Shown: positions 26,690-37,372 of the stretch, piece by piece
Layout: each line of letters opens with the position of its first letter
Numbering within the stretch: the first letter of the stretch is position 1
Assembly (NCBI GenBank): GCA_028829895.1
Contig: CM054183.1
Location: 77,789,071 to 77,853,070 of the forward strand
DNA from: Sinotaia quadrata
Lineage: Eukaryota > Mollusca > Gastropoda > Architaenioglossa > Viviparidae
Direction: 5' to 3'
Length of the DNA stretch: 64,000 nt
Notes under the pieces: generated by a model
What the model saw: the letters and a program-made list of their open reading frames with translations, nothing else
Told to the model about the DNA's origin: nothing
The model's database searches: none
Position numbers and translations under genes: made by a program

Positions 26690-26791
26690 ATTACTCTTTA
26701 TGTTTGTTTCTTGTTGTCTGCACCGTACTCCTTGTGTTCTGCATTATTTACTCTTTATGTTTGTTTCTTGTTGTCTGCACCGTACTCCTTG
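26690..26791. repeat. 57-58 bp duplication at the end of the TMEM97-like CDS
   Basis: The segment with actctttatgtttgtttctt and gttgtctgcaccgtactcct occurs twice in tandem. The right copy contains the last codons and the stop of the minus-strand TMEM97-like gene. The left copy lies in its 3' untranslated region. Confidence 0.85.
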
Positions 26792-27008
26792 CTAAAAAGC
26801 GTGTCCAGCATAATAAAGACAGCAAACCAGATAAACAGAGAGTACATGCCGGCTAGCTTGCATCTCTGGAAGAACGAGGTGGGTGCGATTCCAGGGTAAC
26901 TGCTGAAGTCTTCCATGAACACCATCGCTATGATTCCACTGATAGCAGTGATGGCCTGAACACTGTACATCAGGGCGGGGAGACGGATAAATCCACAGGT
27001 GCGCGCAC
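26755..27008 (-). CDS. TMEM97-like protein, coding exon 3 (last)
   Basis: The exon begins after an acceptor reading GAAATGTAG on the minus strand, in phase 1, and ends at TAA (26757-26755). It encodes residues 104-186 of the joined product: FIRLPALMYSVQAIT, which matches WIRTPAIIYSVHTMT in human TMEM97. Then MVFMEDFSSY corresponds to FLFEDFS, and a last hydrophobic segment is FIWFAVFIMLDTLF. The tail ends KKQT, a KKXX dilysine ER-retrieval signal, in keeping with the family's ER location. The last codons lie within a tandem duplication (26690-26791). Confidence 0.88.
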
Positions 27009-27039
27009 CTACATTTCAGAGACAAAGACAGATTTTTAG

Positions 27040-27375
27040 ATTTAAGACATGAGACCTATATGTGTACCTGTAGTATATTTACATTTCAAAGATGCACAGA
27101 CATAATTTTATTGTTAATGCACGAGAACTGTATGTGTACCTGTAGTATATTTACATCACATACACAAAGACACATTTTTAGAGTAAATACACGAGAACTG
27201 TATGTGTACCTGATGTATATTTACATCACATAAACAAAGACACATTTTTAGAGTAAATACACGAGAACTATATGTGTACCTGTAGTATATTTACATCACA
27301 TAAACAAAGACACATTTTTAGAGTAAATACACGAGAACAATACGTGTACATGTAGCATATTTACATCACATACAT
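27040..27375. repeat. Minisatellite, about 69 bp unit x 5 (block 1)
   Basis: Copies share gagaactatatgtgtacctg, tagtatatttacatcacata and aacaaagacacatttttaga. The same family recurs at 28912-29040. Confidence 0.88.
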
Positions 27376-28911
27376 GTCAGGTTATTCTATAAATCTCGCC
27401 CGGATCCCATCATTAAATATTAAAAATTATAGAAAAAGGTAAAATTTTAGAGTAAGAAATAAGTAGAAAACAAAAAATAAATTTAAATGTAAAAGGGCAG
27501 TATAGCAGTGCCTTGTACGGACGTATGACGTGTACATTGCATCAGCAGTAAGACAGAACGGATGTTTTTCTGGGTCAGAGAAGTAAGCTAGTTATGTTGT
27601 GAGCAATGTCAGGCTGAAGTCTGGCCAGTCCATTAAAAAGTAAACACGCATAGTAAGAATGTAAAAGGGTACTGAATGAAAGAGGGAGGGAGGTGATCGT
27701 TAGCATACGCAACTTGACTGAGCGGAAGGATGTCGGAAGTATTAAATCCTTCCTGTGAATGAGAGCATGGACACAGGTCAGCCCTAGGTCAAACAGAGAA
27801 ACCTTAAATAAGGGAGCCCACCCCAGCCATGCACTTTTCCCCAGGACAAGGACACATGATGCTAGTGTGTAGCAGAAGCCCAGTTTTCGACGAGGCATAA
27901 ATCTGAAATTTTCTGTGTTAATGATAAGCCAGAAGGCTGAGAAAAAAAAGAGCGTATGAGATTTTTCTTTAAGGGAATCCATAAGCTAGATTGTTACAGA
28001 TTTCTTTAATCCTTGGCTTTTGCTGAAACGAAAGATAACCAGTTGCTTGTACATTATTCTCTAATTAATAATTTTGATAGAATGTATTCTTGATAAATTG
28101 CCAAGTAAAATTAATTCATGTTTATTTCAGGTTAGTGAGATTGTGCTCAGAGAAAATGATTAGCTTTTATTTAGTGAGCACTATGTAGTTGATGTTAGCA
28201 GTCTCTGAGTACTTTAACTATAAATTGCAGGATTCTTTCACCATATGTTTTGGAGGCTTGCCTGTCATAGCAATCGCTCCTACTGTGGACATCAACTTGT
28301 TTGCTGAAGTGTATCAGCCATCGATTTTCGTCGCTGGAAAGGAAGGTCTACATAGATTTTACCAGTGATAGTTAAACTCCGCCTTGTGTCTGAGTTAAGT
28401 AACAGTAGTACATTGGCCAGGAGTGTGAGAACAGTCTATAACCATGTAGTAAATAGCGAGAACTTGTTCAAACTTTGGAGAACTGAGAAGGAAACTAAAA
28501 GACTTGCTCAGGGGAAGACACTTAGTTAGGGGAAGATAACTTTTCTCTGATAGAGATTACGAGCATTGTGCTAAGTGTAATTTTATAATTGATTCTGTTT
28601 ATTTTCTTTATTTGTTTAATTTTCTTTTATATAAATATTTTATTAATTTTCATCTGCCTTGTGACATTCTTTGTTTTCTCCATTTCATGTAAAATTCATT
28701 TAATCATAGTCTGTCATCATATCTGTCTGTCTGACCGATTGTCATCCATCCGTTAGTGTGTTTGTTAGGCCATCCTGTCTGTCTTTTAAATGTGAGGACT
28801 AATCCTCTGGGGGCTTAAATAAGTCAATGGAGCGATTGACCTCAAATTGTTGTGTATTTCTTGGGGTCCATATACGGGGTACCAACAATACACACAAACA
28901 TATGTTTAGTG
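27376..28911. other. Intronic DNA between two blocks of one minisatellite
   Basis: No gene is recognised. A 135-codon minus-strand frame (27982-27575) has hydrophobic stretches but no motif, neighbour or splice support. The segment separates two blocks of the same repeat, so it may be an old insertion, though I see no terminal repeats. Confidence 0.4.
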
Positions 28912-29040
28912 ATAGTTCATGAGAACTACATGTGTACCTGTAGTATATTTATATTTCAAAGACAAATTTTTAGAGTTAATACATGAGAACTATATGCATA
29001 CCTGTAGTATATTTACATCACAGACACACACACAGACACA
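28912..29040. repeat. Same 69 bp minisatellite, block 2 (about 2 copies)
   Basis: The copies contain catgagaactacatgtgtac and cctgtagtatattta, matching the 27.04-27.37 kb block. Confidence 0.85.
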
Positions 29041-29137
29041 TAACATTCATTTCAGACATGATTCACATGGCCTGGAGATTTGTAATGCCCGTTCTTCATA
29101 GTTTTGTTACAGTGGCAGGGCTAAGTTCTGATCAGAA

Positions 29138-29295
29138 TATTGTTTTAGCATAGGTAGTATGTCTTAAAATTGTTTTAGCATAGGTAGTATGTTTTATAAT
29201 TGTTTTAGCATAGATAGTATGTCTTATAATTGTTTTAGCATAGGTAGTATGTCTTATAATTGTTTTAGCATAGGTAGTATGTCTTATAATTGCAG
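29138..29295. repeat. Minisatellite, 30 bp unit x 5
   Basis: Unit tgttttagcataggtagtat gtcttataat. Confidence 0.92.
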
Positions 29296-29454
29296 GCTAA
29301 TTTCTGGTCAGGCCACTGTCTGAGCACAGGTAGGATGTATAGCACTATGTATAAATGATCTTTGTGCACAATGTCAAAACTATAATATTAATAATATTAA
29401 TAATAGTCTTTGCACATTTTGACATTAAAAAAAATACTTGCTAGTAACGATGTA

Positions 29455-29735
29455 TTTGTGAACATATGTCGAAATGTTGCAAGCAATGATCTTTGTGTAT
29501 TATTAAAATATTTCCAGTAAGGGTCTTTGTGTACTGGAAAAAAACATTACCACTAATTGACTTTGAGCATTGTCAAAATATTTCCAATAAGGGTATTTGT
29601 GTACTAAAAAATCATTACCACTAATTGACTTTGAGCATTCTAAAAATATTTCCAGTAAGGGTATTTGTGTACTGAAAAAAATATTTCTACTAATCGACTT
29701 TGAGCATTGTTAAAATATTACCAGTAATATTGTGT
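29455..29735. repeat. Minisatellite, about 65-70 bp unit x 4
   Basis: Copies share taagggtctttgtgtactg, attaccactaattgactttg and agcattgtcaaaatatttcc, with single-base drift. Confidence 0.8.
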
Positions 29736-29852
29736 ATCATGAAAATGACAAAACTGTGTATTCAGTTCAATGAAAACAAGACTACCAAGGATAAAAAGAC
29801 AATGGCAATGAACTATGCACAATAAAATGCCAACAGCATGTTGGGGGCTTTT

Positions 29853-30050
29853 AGTGTGTGTGTGTGTGTGTGTTTGTGTTTGTGTGTGTTTGTGTTTGTG
29901 TGTGTTTGTGTTTGTGTGTGTGTGTGTGTGTTTGTGTATGTGTGTGAGTGTGAGTGTGTGTGTGTGTGAGTGTGAGTGTGTGTGTGTGAGTGTGAGTGTG
30001 TGTGTGTGAGTGTGAGTGTGTGTGTGTGAGTGTGAGTGTGTGTGTGTTGC
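29853..30050. repeat. (GT)n with GTTT and GTGAG interruptions
   Basis: The tract passes through gtgtttgtgt and then regular tgtgagtgtg units. The LTR retrotransposon is inserted at its right edge. Confidence 0.95.
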
Positions 30051-31733
30051 TGTTACGTTTCCAGTATTTATTTAAAGACCCTGCTTAGGAAATTATAGAA
30101 CTTTAATTTTACTATTTAAATTAATTCTCTCTCGTTTAACCTAAACAGACTGGTTGCTCAAATCATCATTCGACTAAATTAAAAATGCATCTTTGTAGTC
30201 TAGATCACAGATTTACGAAACTGATAATTTGCGTACATTAGCTAGATTGGAAATCGTTAAAAACTCTCTTAGATTCATATGCATTCATTACGTCATTCGT
30301 TTAGCTCAGACAGCCCCCATCCAATCCCATTTGGTCTATATGCATACAATTTACTACAAAAAGAGGTTCTTAACAAAATGAAATAGATTTAATAAGTTTA
30401 ACAATTAACAGCAACGATTAATTACGACACGACGTCTTAATTCTACACAGCGTTGTTCTCTCATTTACCGTCCTGGTTAAAAGTTCTAACGAGAATTTGC
30501 TTTTCTGTTATTGCCAAATAGTCACTTGATTCTGGACCCTAGTAGATATACTTAACTACACTCTTGGTCGCATGTGGGGTTCAACTGGTTAGAACTGGTC
30601 CACATCCTTTGGCTCATCGTCAGTACCGCATAGCATAACAGTCAATGTCCACTCAATTACTGCATCGCTAATGTACTTGCGACGATCGTTAACCGTAGTT
30701 AACACGATGTACTTTTACGTATGGGTCATGAAGACGCCCGAGTCGGTGTACGACTCAAGAAGTACGAAGGTAGAGAGGAATAACATAAGAAGAACCCGGC
30801 TGAAACAAAGGATTTGGGCTCTGTAACTATTTGCGTCTATATTCGCAAAACCCAAGCACATGTTTCTTTGTTTAAGGTTCTGAATTTAGAATCTTTGACT
30901 ATCGTGTCGTTTACAATTCAAATATGGTTATATTTAAATATACATTGTGGTCCACGTGTGTGTTACATATAACGTTACACGAACGTATGAATTCTCAAAT
31001 ATTTACAGCATTAAAAATTAGAATTCACACAAAGGATTAATTCAAAATGAAGCATGAATGCTTTACAATTTTACACGAAAAATTATATGCAAGAACAATT
31101 TGAATTACAAAGAAGAATTCACCACGTGCACAGACATACTGGCGGCACTAGTGAATTTACGATTTATATAAATTAAAGATAAGAAAAAGTTACAATAATT
31201 TATATACAATAACTTTTAGATTTGTCCCTTTACATCGAAACACGTGCTTTGGCTAAATTAGCGCTAAGCTGCACAAAATACATACGTCAATTCAATTACA
31301 AAATACAATCAATAAATGCAATAGATACTGTAAGAAGTAGACGTGTTATTGTTACCTCTTAAAAGTAGATTTACTGCTCTAGCGCGGGTTCATCTTCGAC
31401 TCTCTTACGACTCTGGTATGGCGGCGGGACGGAGCTATGTTAAAGCTGCCTGGTGTGTCTGCCGGTCTGGAAGTGAGTGAGTGTTTTGGCGCCTTATGAT
31501 TATTTTTATGAAACTGCATTGAACGCATCACGTGACCGCTCACGTGGTATGTTTGATCTCGAAGGTGCTGGACACTGGCCTAAAGTTATGCAACAATCCG
31601 ACCTTGCTAGAAGCTTCTCTCGATACTGATGTATCACGGGTGAATTTCAACAAAGGTCCGTTCAAAAATTTAATTTTGAAACGAGCAATTGGGTCACGAG
31701 GTCATGACACAGAATTTGTCACACATCGTCACA
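30051..31733 (-). repeat. LTR, 3' copy (1683 bp)
   Basis: On the plus strand it begins TGTTACGTTTCCAG and ends ACACATCGTCACA. It is the same length as the copy at 34985-36667. The small plus-strand open frame near its end (31532-31819) occurs in both LTRs and diverges after the LTR boundary, so it is not a gene. Confidence 0.95.
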
Positions 31734-32445
31734 CCCCCTTGCTTTTGAGGCGTTTATCTTACCAAAAGATAAATGCCTCCTACAAATTATGTGTTATAAA
31801 ATGTAGAAGTGCAAAATGAAGAAAAAATTTACAATTAAAAAATTTCAACATAACCAGAAATAATGTAACGCGGCAGAGAAATCAACTCTAGATTAACGGC
31901 ACTCTCATACAATATTTCTCACTTCAGAAATCAGAGAAAAATGATTTAAGAAAAATCAAAATAAAATGATTTAAGAAGAACGTTCTGTCTAATTGGATAG
32001 ACATCCATCCAATGGAATAACATGTTCTGAAATTCTCACTATCTGTCCCAATAATCAATAGTTCACACACAACCTAGTTTGATCTAACCAGATTATTCAG
32101 AATAGAAATCCAACATCAACCAATTCCACTGAATACGTATCCAACAATAGTGTGATCAAAAAATTGACTTCCAATGAACAACACTATCAATATGCAGGTT
32201 ATGAAAAGTTCCAGATATTGATTTCCTGTATCAACCAAATATCAGAGTTTGTGAATTACCAACTCAAATGAACTATCTATCAGTCCACCTGTCATATTCA
32301 GAGTTACAACACTAAAACAATTCAATCAGTGTCATAGCTTGTCCCAAGTTTTTATGAAATGTCTAACATATTTACAATAACAACCACCAACTACGGTACA
32401 ACAAGAAGATAATGAAAATTCAAAGAAGGTATCAAATCATTATTT

Positions 32446-33702
32446 CTACTGCTGCGCTATCTTCGTAGTTCTATCCCAACCCCAATACACGTCGTCGCCC
32501 ATGTGTGTCAACATGTCTATGGCATGACAACTGTATTCTTTCTTTCTTACTCTGTTCGTCAGAATGTCACTGTGAGGTGCAATATATTGCATGTCAAGTT
32601 TAGACTTTTCATTTCTCGTCCGGTAAGTACGTCCTTGAAGTGTTTTATCTCTTTCAAAACTCTCCAAAGTACTTGTCAAGTTTAAAATGTTTTTGGTAGT
32701 GTCAGTTTCTGCATGACTGGTCTCTACCCTGTCTAACAGTTTCAAACTTCTCGATACGTTTCGTATCCTGTCAGTGTCACTGTGGCATTGACTATGCGAA
32801 GTCTGAATTTCAAATCTATCGCTCTTAGCCTTGTCACTGAACTCACGCAAATGGAAATTTGCTCTCTTGGTGTTTCGTGCATTTGTAGTTACGTCATTGT
32901 GTACACATTGAACGTCTCTAGTTCGCATGCACTCAACGTCTTTTGTCGGAATGGCGTCAGATCTACTATGGGTCCATTTCGCATCTAGTCTAACGTCATA
33001 GGTTCGCAAATGTGCTCTGTCGTGGCTACCAGTCTCTCTGAAGTACCTGAATTGCAACACTAGCGTCCCCTCTAAATCTGGAGGTTCCGTTCTCCTGATC
33101 TTATCATAGACTGAAGTGAAATACCTCATCCCACTAGTTGTTTTCTGTTTTAACCCATTCACAACTAGGTGTTTGACTGTCATTATGTCTGTCAGCTTGT
33201 CTCTCTCCCTGACAACATAAGTCTGTGTCTCTTTTGTGACTCTAGAATTGTCTAACTCTCCACTCGAGTATTTTCTAGTCACTGTGGGGTCAGACTCACT
33301 CGCTAGCAAGTCAGACTCCTGTGGTTGTATGAACAAGGGTTCTGTCTTAAACTCCCCAAGAGTTATCGATTGTCTCCCCTGGACCATACCGTTTATTGAA
33401 CTAACATAGTCTGTCTCCACTGACTCAGTTAATTCAATATGTCTCCTCATCAAATCGTCAGAATCTATGATAGAAATTCTGTCAGTTTCAGTCACCAACT
33501 GGCAGTGAATGTTACCTGTCTCTACTACACTGAATAACATCACTATGTCTACTCTCTGTGTGTTGTAGGCTACACTCCCGCTGGTTCCTCTATCATAATT
33601 CTCTGCATCTGATGTCAGTAACAGTCCTGATGCCCCACCTACTCTGGTTATCAGTCCGTCACTCCGGTTTTCATTATCTATCAATCTAGTTCTGTCACTC
33701 AA
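32446..33702 (-). CDS. LTR-element ORF 2, 418 codons, function unknown
   Basis: This is a long open frame in the internal region of the LTR element. I recognise no family. The protein is polar and rich in Thr, Asp, Ser and Arg. It has no catalytic DTG/DSG protease triad in context, no YxDD and no zinc knuckle, and no membrane segment. Its first codons have no ATG: the frame opens after a TAA and its first sense codons overlap the end of the gag-like ORF. Expression would need a +1 shift from ORF 1 or an internal start (first in-frame Met about 50 codons in). The absence of internal stops in a large element that lacks pol suggests either youth or selection. It could also be gag-derived sequence too diverged to see. 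Confidence 0.6.
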   Translation of the reverse strand: MSDRTRLIDNENRSDGLITRVGGASGLLLTSDAENYDRGTSGSVAYNTQRVDIVMLFSVVETGNIHCQLVTETDRISIIDSDDLMRRHIELTESVETDYVSSINGMVQGRQSITLGEFKTEPLFIQPQESDLLASESDPTVTRKYSSGELDNSRVTKETQTYVVRERDKLTDIMTVKHLVVNGLKQKTTSGMRYFTSVYDKIRRTEPPDLEGTLVLQFRYFRETGSHDRAHLRTYDVRLDAKWTHSRSDAIPTKDVECMRTRDVQCVHNDVTTNARNTKRANFHLREFSDKAKSDRFEIQTSHSQCHSDTDRIRNVSRSLKLLDRVETSHAETDTTKNILNLTSTLESFERDKTLQGRTYRTRNEKSKLDMQYIAPHSDILTNRVRKKEYSCHAIDMLTHMGDDVYWGWDRTTKIAQQ

Positions 33703-33958
33703 CCTTCTGTTCGCGTTTTAGAATCTCCACGAGTTGTAAACTCCCTACACTGTTCTTCCGATAGTTGATCCCTAGATGTATCAAAGACATAATGTGATCA
33801 TATTCTATCTCTATCCGTTCCATCTCTCGTTCGTGTTCCTCTCTCCTCTTTTCCCTGTCTAGTTCAGTTCTCACGAAGTTCATTAACTCATCTTCCGTTC
33901 GGTATCCGATCAATGAACCTATCTCTCTCAGATCCGCAATAACCTGTTCGAGATCCAT
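33695..33958 (-). CDS. LTR-element ORF 1, gag-like N-terminal segment
   Basis: An ATG-started 87-codon frame. Residues 5-35 (VIADLREIGSLIGY, then a helical run ending TELDREKRREEHEREMERIE) resemble the N-terminal 'LREIG..LGY/LG...L..FV' plus charged coiled-coil that opens gag in many invertebrate Ty3/gypsy elements. It stops with TGA eight bases into ORF 2 and has no capsid or zinc-knuckle part. The leader between the 5' LTR and this ATG is about 600 bp. The match is from memory of the family. Confidence 0.6.
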   Translation of the reverse strand: MDLEQVIADLREIGSLIGYRTEDELMNFVRTELDREKRREEHEREMERIEIEYDHIMSLIHLGINYRKNSVGSLQLVEILKREQKVE

Positions 33959-34563
33959 CTTATTTATTTAGCGCGTCTGGCTACAATAAATATCTCTCGT
34001 GATTGTGTATCTAACCGTAGGCGATAAAACTCCGCTTTTATCCCACAATAACTTTTAGGCTACGACCTTACAAAAATTATTGAATTTATTCAGAACACCT
34101 TCCGAAATAAATTACGCGTTGGTTACACGCTCACCTGCTTGGCTACAATCTGTTGTCTCCAAGGCTTCCGTAATGTCACGGCTCCAACCATACAACATTA
34201 CACATTATACTTAGCACCCTAAATATAATAGTCCGAAGTCTGTTACTACCGATAACTCTCCTAGCTGGCGGTATAACACGTCGACCTCTTACAATGAAGT
34301 ATCCAGTAACACAATACTAAATAAATCATCAATAGCTAACATAATGCTTAACTACGCTTAAACATATATTAACTAACATGCACGCTACTCTGCAAAAGAA
34401 TACATGCACATGTCACAACAAAAGCAAGATAAATATTTCAACAATCCTGAATCAATAGAATATTGGCAATTCTCAGATGTTCGTTACCTAAAGATATGAT
34501 ACGCCCTATGTATATAAAAATGTTACAATTTAATACATATCAATCCCATGACGAGGCCACACT

Positions 34564-34984
34564 TGTTACGTTTCCAGTATTTATTTAAAGACCCTGCTTA
34601 GGAAATTATAGAACTTTAATTTTACTATTTAAATTAATTCTCTCTCGTTTAACCTAAACAGACTGGTTGCTCAAATCATCATTCGACTAAATTAAAAATG
34701 CATCTTTGTAGTCTAGATCACAGATTTACGAAACTGATAATTTGCGTACATTAGCTAGATTGGAAATCGTTAAAAACTCTCTTAGATTCATATGCATTCA
34801 TTACGTCATTCGTTTAGCTCAGACAGCCCCCATCCAATCCCATTTGGTCTATATGCATACAATTTACTACAAAAAGAGGTTCTTAACAAAATGAAATAGA
34901 TTTAATAAGTTTAACAATTAACAGCAACGATTAATTACGACACGACGTCTTAATTCTACACAGCGTTGTTCTCTCATTTACACT
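34564..34984 (-). repeat. Tandem partial copy of the LTR (421 bp unit)
   Basis: The first 417-418 bases of the LTR (plus-strand order) plus three bases (act) are repeated directly in front of the complete LTR at 34985. The junction tttac|act shares short homology with the original left flank (ccacact). It fits a simple tandem duplication after insertion, or an assembly duplicate. Confidence 0.9.
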
Positions 34985-36667
34985 TGTTACGTTTCCAGTA
35001 TTTATTTAAAGACCCTGCTTAGGAAATTATAGAACTTTAATTTTACTATTTAAATTAATTCTCTCTCGTTTAACCTAAACAGACTGGTTGCTCAAATCAT
35101 CATTCGACTAAATTAAAAATGCATCTTTGTAGTCTAGATCACAGATTTACGAAACTGATAATTTGCGTACATTAGCTAGATTGGAAATCGTTAAAAACTC
35201 TCTTAGATTCATATGCATTCATTACGTCATTCGTTTAGCTCAGACAGCCCCCATCCAATCCCATTTGGTCTATATGCATACAATTTACTACAAAAAGAGG
35301 TTCTTAACAAAATGAAATAGATTTAATAAGTTTAACAATTAACAGCAACGATTAATTACGACACGACGTCTTAATTCTACACAGCGTTGTTCTCTCATTT
35401 ACCGTCCTGGTTAAAAGTTCTAACGAGAATTTGCTTTTCTGTTATTGCCAAATAGTCACTTGATTCTGGACCCTAGTAGATATACTTAACTACACTCTTG
35501 GTCGCATGTGGGGTTCAACTGGTTAGAACTGGTCCACATCCTTTGGCTCATCGTCAGTACCGCATAGCATAACAGTCAATGTCCACTCAATTACTGCATC
35601 GCTAATGTACTTGCGACGATCGTTAACCGTAGTTAACACGATGTACTTTTACGTATGGGTCATGAAGACGCCCGAGTCGGTGTACGACTCAAGAAGTACG
35701 AAGGTAGAGAGGAATAACATAAGAAGAACCCGGCTGAAACAAAGGATTTGGGCTCTGTAACTATTTGCGTCTATATTCGCAAAACCCAAGCACATGTTTC
35801 TTTGTTTAAGGTTCTGAATTTAGAATCTTTGACTATCGTGTCGTTTACAATTCAAATATGGTTATATTTAAATATACATTGTGGTCCACGTGTGTGTTAC
35901 ATATAACGTTACACGAACGTATGAATTCTCAAATATTTACAGCATTAAAAATTAGAATTCACACAAAGGATTAATTCAAAATGAAGCATGAATGCTTTAC
36001 AATTTTACACGAAAAATTATATGCAAGAACAATTTGAATTACAAAGAAGAATTCACCACGTGCACAGACATACTGGCGGCACTAGTGAATTTACGATTTA
36101 TATAAATTAAAGATAAGAAAAAGTTACAATAATTTATATACAATAACTTTTAGATTTGTCCCTTTACATCGAAACACGTGCTTTGGCTAAATTAGCGCTA
36201 AGCTGCACAAAATACATACGTCAATTCAATTACAAAATACAATCAATAAATGCAATAGATACTGTAAGAAGTAGACGTGTTATTGTTACCTCTTAAAAGT
36301 AGATTTACTGCTCTAGCGCGGGTTCATCTTCGACTCTCTTACGACTCTGGTATGGCGGCGGGACGGAGCTATGTTAAAGCTGCCTGGTGTGTCTGCCGGT
36401 CTGGAAGTGAGTGAGTGTTTTGGCGCCTTATGATTATTTTTATGAAACTGCATTGAACGCATCACGTGACCGCTCACGTGGTATGTTTGATCTCGAAGGT
36501 GCTGGACACTGGCCTAAAGTTATGCAACAATCCGACCTTGCTAGAAGCTTCTCTCGATACTGATGTATCACGGGTGAATTTCAACAAAGGTCCGTTCAAA
36601 AATTTAATTTTGAAACGAGCAATTGGGTCACGAGGTCATGACACAGAATTTGTCACACATCGTCACA
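34985..36667 (-). repeat. LTR, 5' copy (1683 bp)
   Basis: Complete LTR, promoter side in the element's own orientation. Its outer end is followed by the target duplication gttgc at 36668-36672. Confidence 0.95.
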
Positions 36668-36968
36668 GTTGCCAACGCCACCTGGTCACTAATGACAGTC
36701 GTTATGCGCTAATACACTGATATGTGTTGCCAGGACCGTGACACATTCTTTCATTTTCTTTCGCAACTTTAAAAATGAAAATTACTTGTATGAATAATGT
36801 TTGAATATTTTGTGAGTCTGACTAAAATATTACGAATCCATTCTAAGATGCACAATGAAATCTAGATAGCATATAATATATTTAGCTGATAATAAGACTT
36901 AACTATTGAATTTTGTAATACTTAATTTTCTCAGGAATTTAAATGCTAACATCCTTCTTCCTTAGACA

Positions 36969-36997
36969 GCATATCTATCTATCTATCTATCTGTCTA

Positions 36998-37091
<94 letters not shown>
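36969..37091. repeat. (TATC)n/(TGTC)n microsatellite
   Basis: A tatctatc run with a central tgtctgtctgtc block, inside intron 2. Confidence 0.97.
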
Positions 37092-37272
37092 CGCCTAATT
37101 GATTACCTCCAAATTTGTAATCAAATTAATTTTAAGTGCAAGACATTATTCTGAATTTTAGTCTTCTTTTGTGACAGAATAACATATGCAATTTTAAACG
37201 ATCATCAGCGATATATTTCCATGTGTTTCAAGGGCTTCTTGTTCTTTGACTAGGGATGGCCGAAGAATTTCT

Positions 37273-37372
37273 ATGTACGACTCACCATAGTAATGTACGA
37301 CTCACCATAGTAATGTACGACTCACCATAGTAATGTACGACTCACCATAGTAATGTACGACTCACCATAGTA
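37273..37372 (-). repeat. 20 bp repeat x 5 carrying the exon 2 splice donor
   Basis: The plus-strand unit atgtacgactcaccatagta occurs five times (donor cores at 37281, 37301, 37321, 37341 and 37361). Each copy, read on the minus strand, gives CTATG|GTGAGTCGTAC, a strong 5' splice site. The right-most copy is the true exon 2 end judged by reading frame and protein homology. Use of the next donors would add 20 or 40 bases and shift the frame; the fourth and fifth would include an in-frame TGA. Confidence 0.9.

Larger units (their letters stand above)
30046..36672 (-). mobile_element. LTR retrotransposon, non-autonomous, Ty3/gypsy-derived
   Basis: The element occupies 30051-36667. Both ends are TG...CA and are flanked by the same five bases, gttgc (30046-30050 and 36668-36672). 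The LTRs are 1683 bp each and look identical by eye, which points to a recent insertion. The internal part (about 2.83 kb) encodes on the minus strand a short gag-like ORF and a 418-codon ORF, with no protease, reverse transcriptase or integrase motifs. A purine tract, AAAAGCAAGGGGG, abuts the 3' LTR on the minus strand (31746-31734), which fixes the direction. Next to the 5' LTR the minus strand reads AGTG then TGGCCTCGTCATGGG, a possible but unverified primer binding site. It lies in intron 2 of the TMEM97-like gene, same strand. Confidence 0.9.
27009..37365 (-). other. Intron 2 of TMEM97-like gene, about 10.4 kb
   Basis: The intron runs from a donor GTGAGTCG (minus strand, just left of 37366) to an acceptor ATGTAG (just right of 27008). 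It contains two blocks of one 69 bp minisatellite, other minisatellites, a GT tract, a complete LTR retrotransposon in the same orientation as the gene, a TATC tract and a tandem array of donor-site copies. No further exon of the family is missing, so nothing else coding is expected here. Confidence 0.8.

Noticed and set aside
27575..27982. 135-codon minus-strand frame in intron 2
   Set aside because: Hydrophobic and open, but no family, no repeat homology seen and no splice context; likely chance.
31532..31819. 95-codon plus-strand frame, repeated at 36466-36720
   Set aside because: It lies in the LTR and runs out of it; the two copies diverge only after the LTR edge, and it is antisense to the element.
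34540..34563. Primer binding site for a specific tRNA
   Set aside because: A TGG starts four bases inside the expected place, but the following bases do not match a tRNA 3' end that I can name, so no tRNA is assigned.
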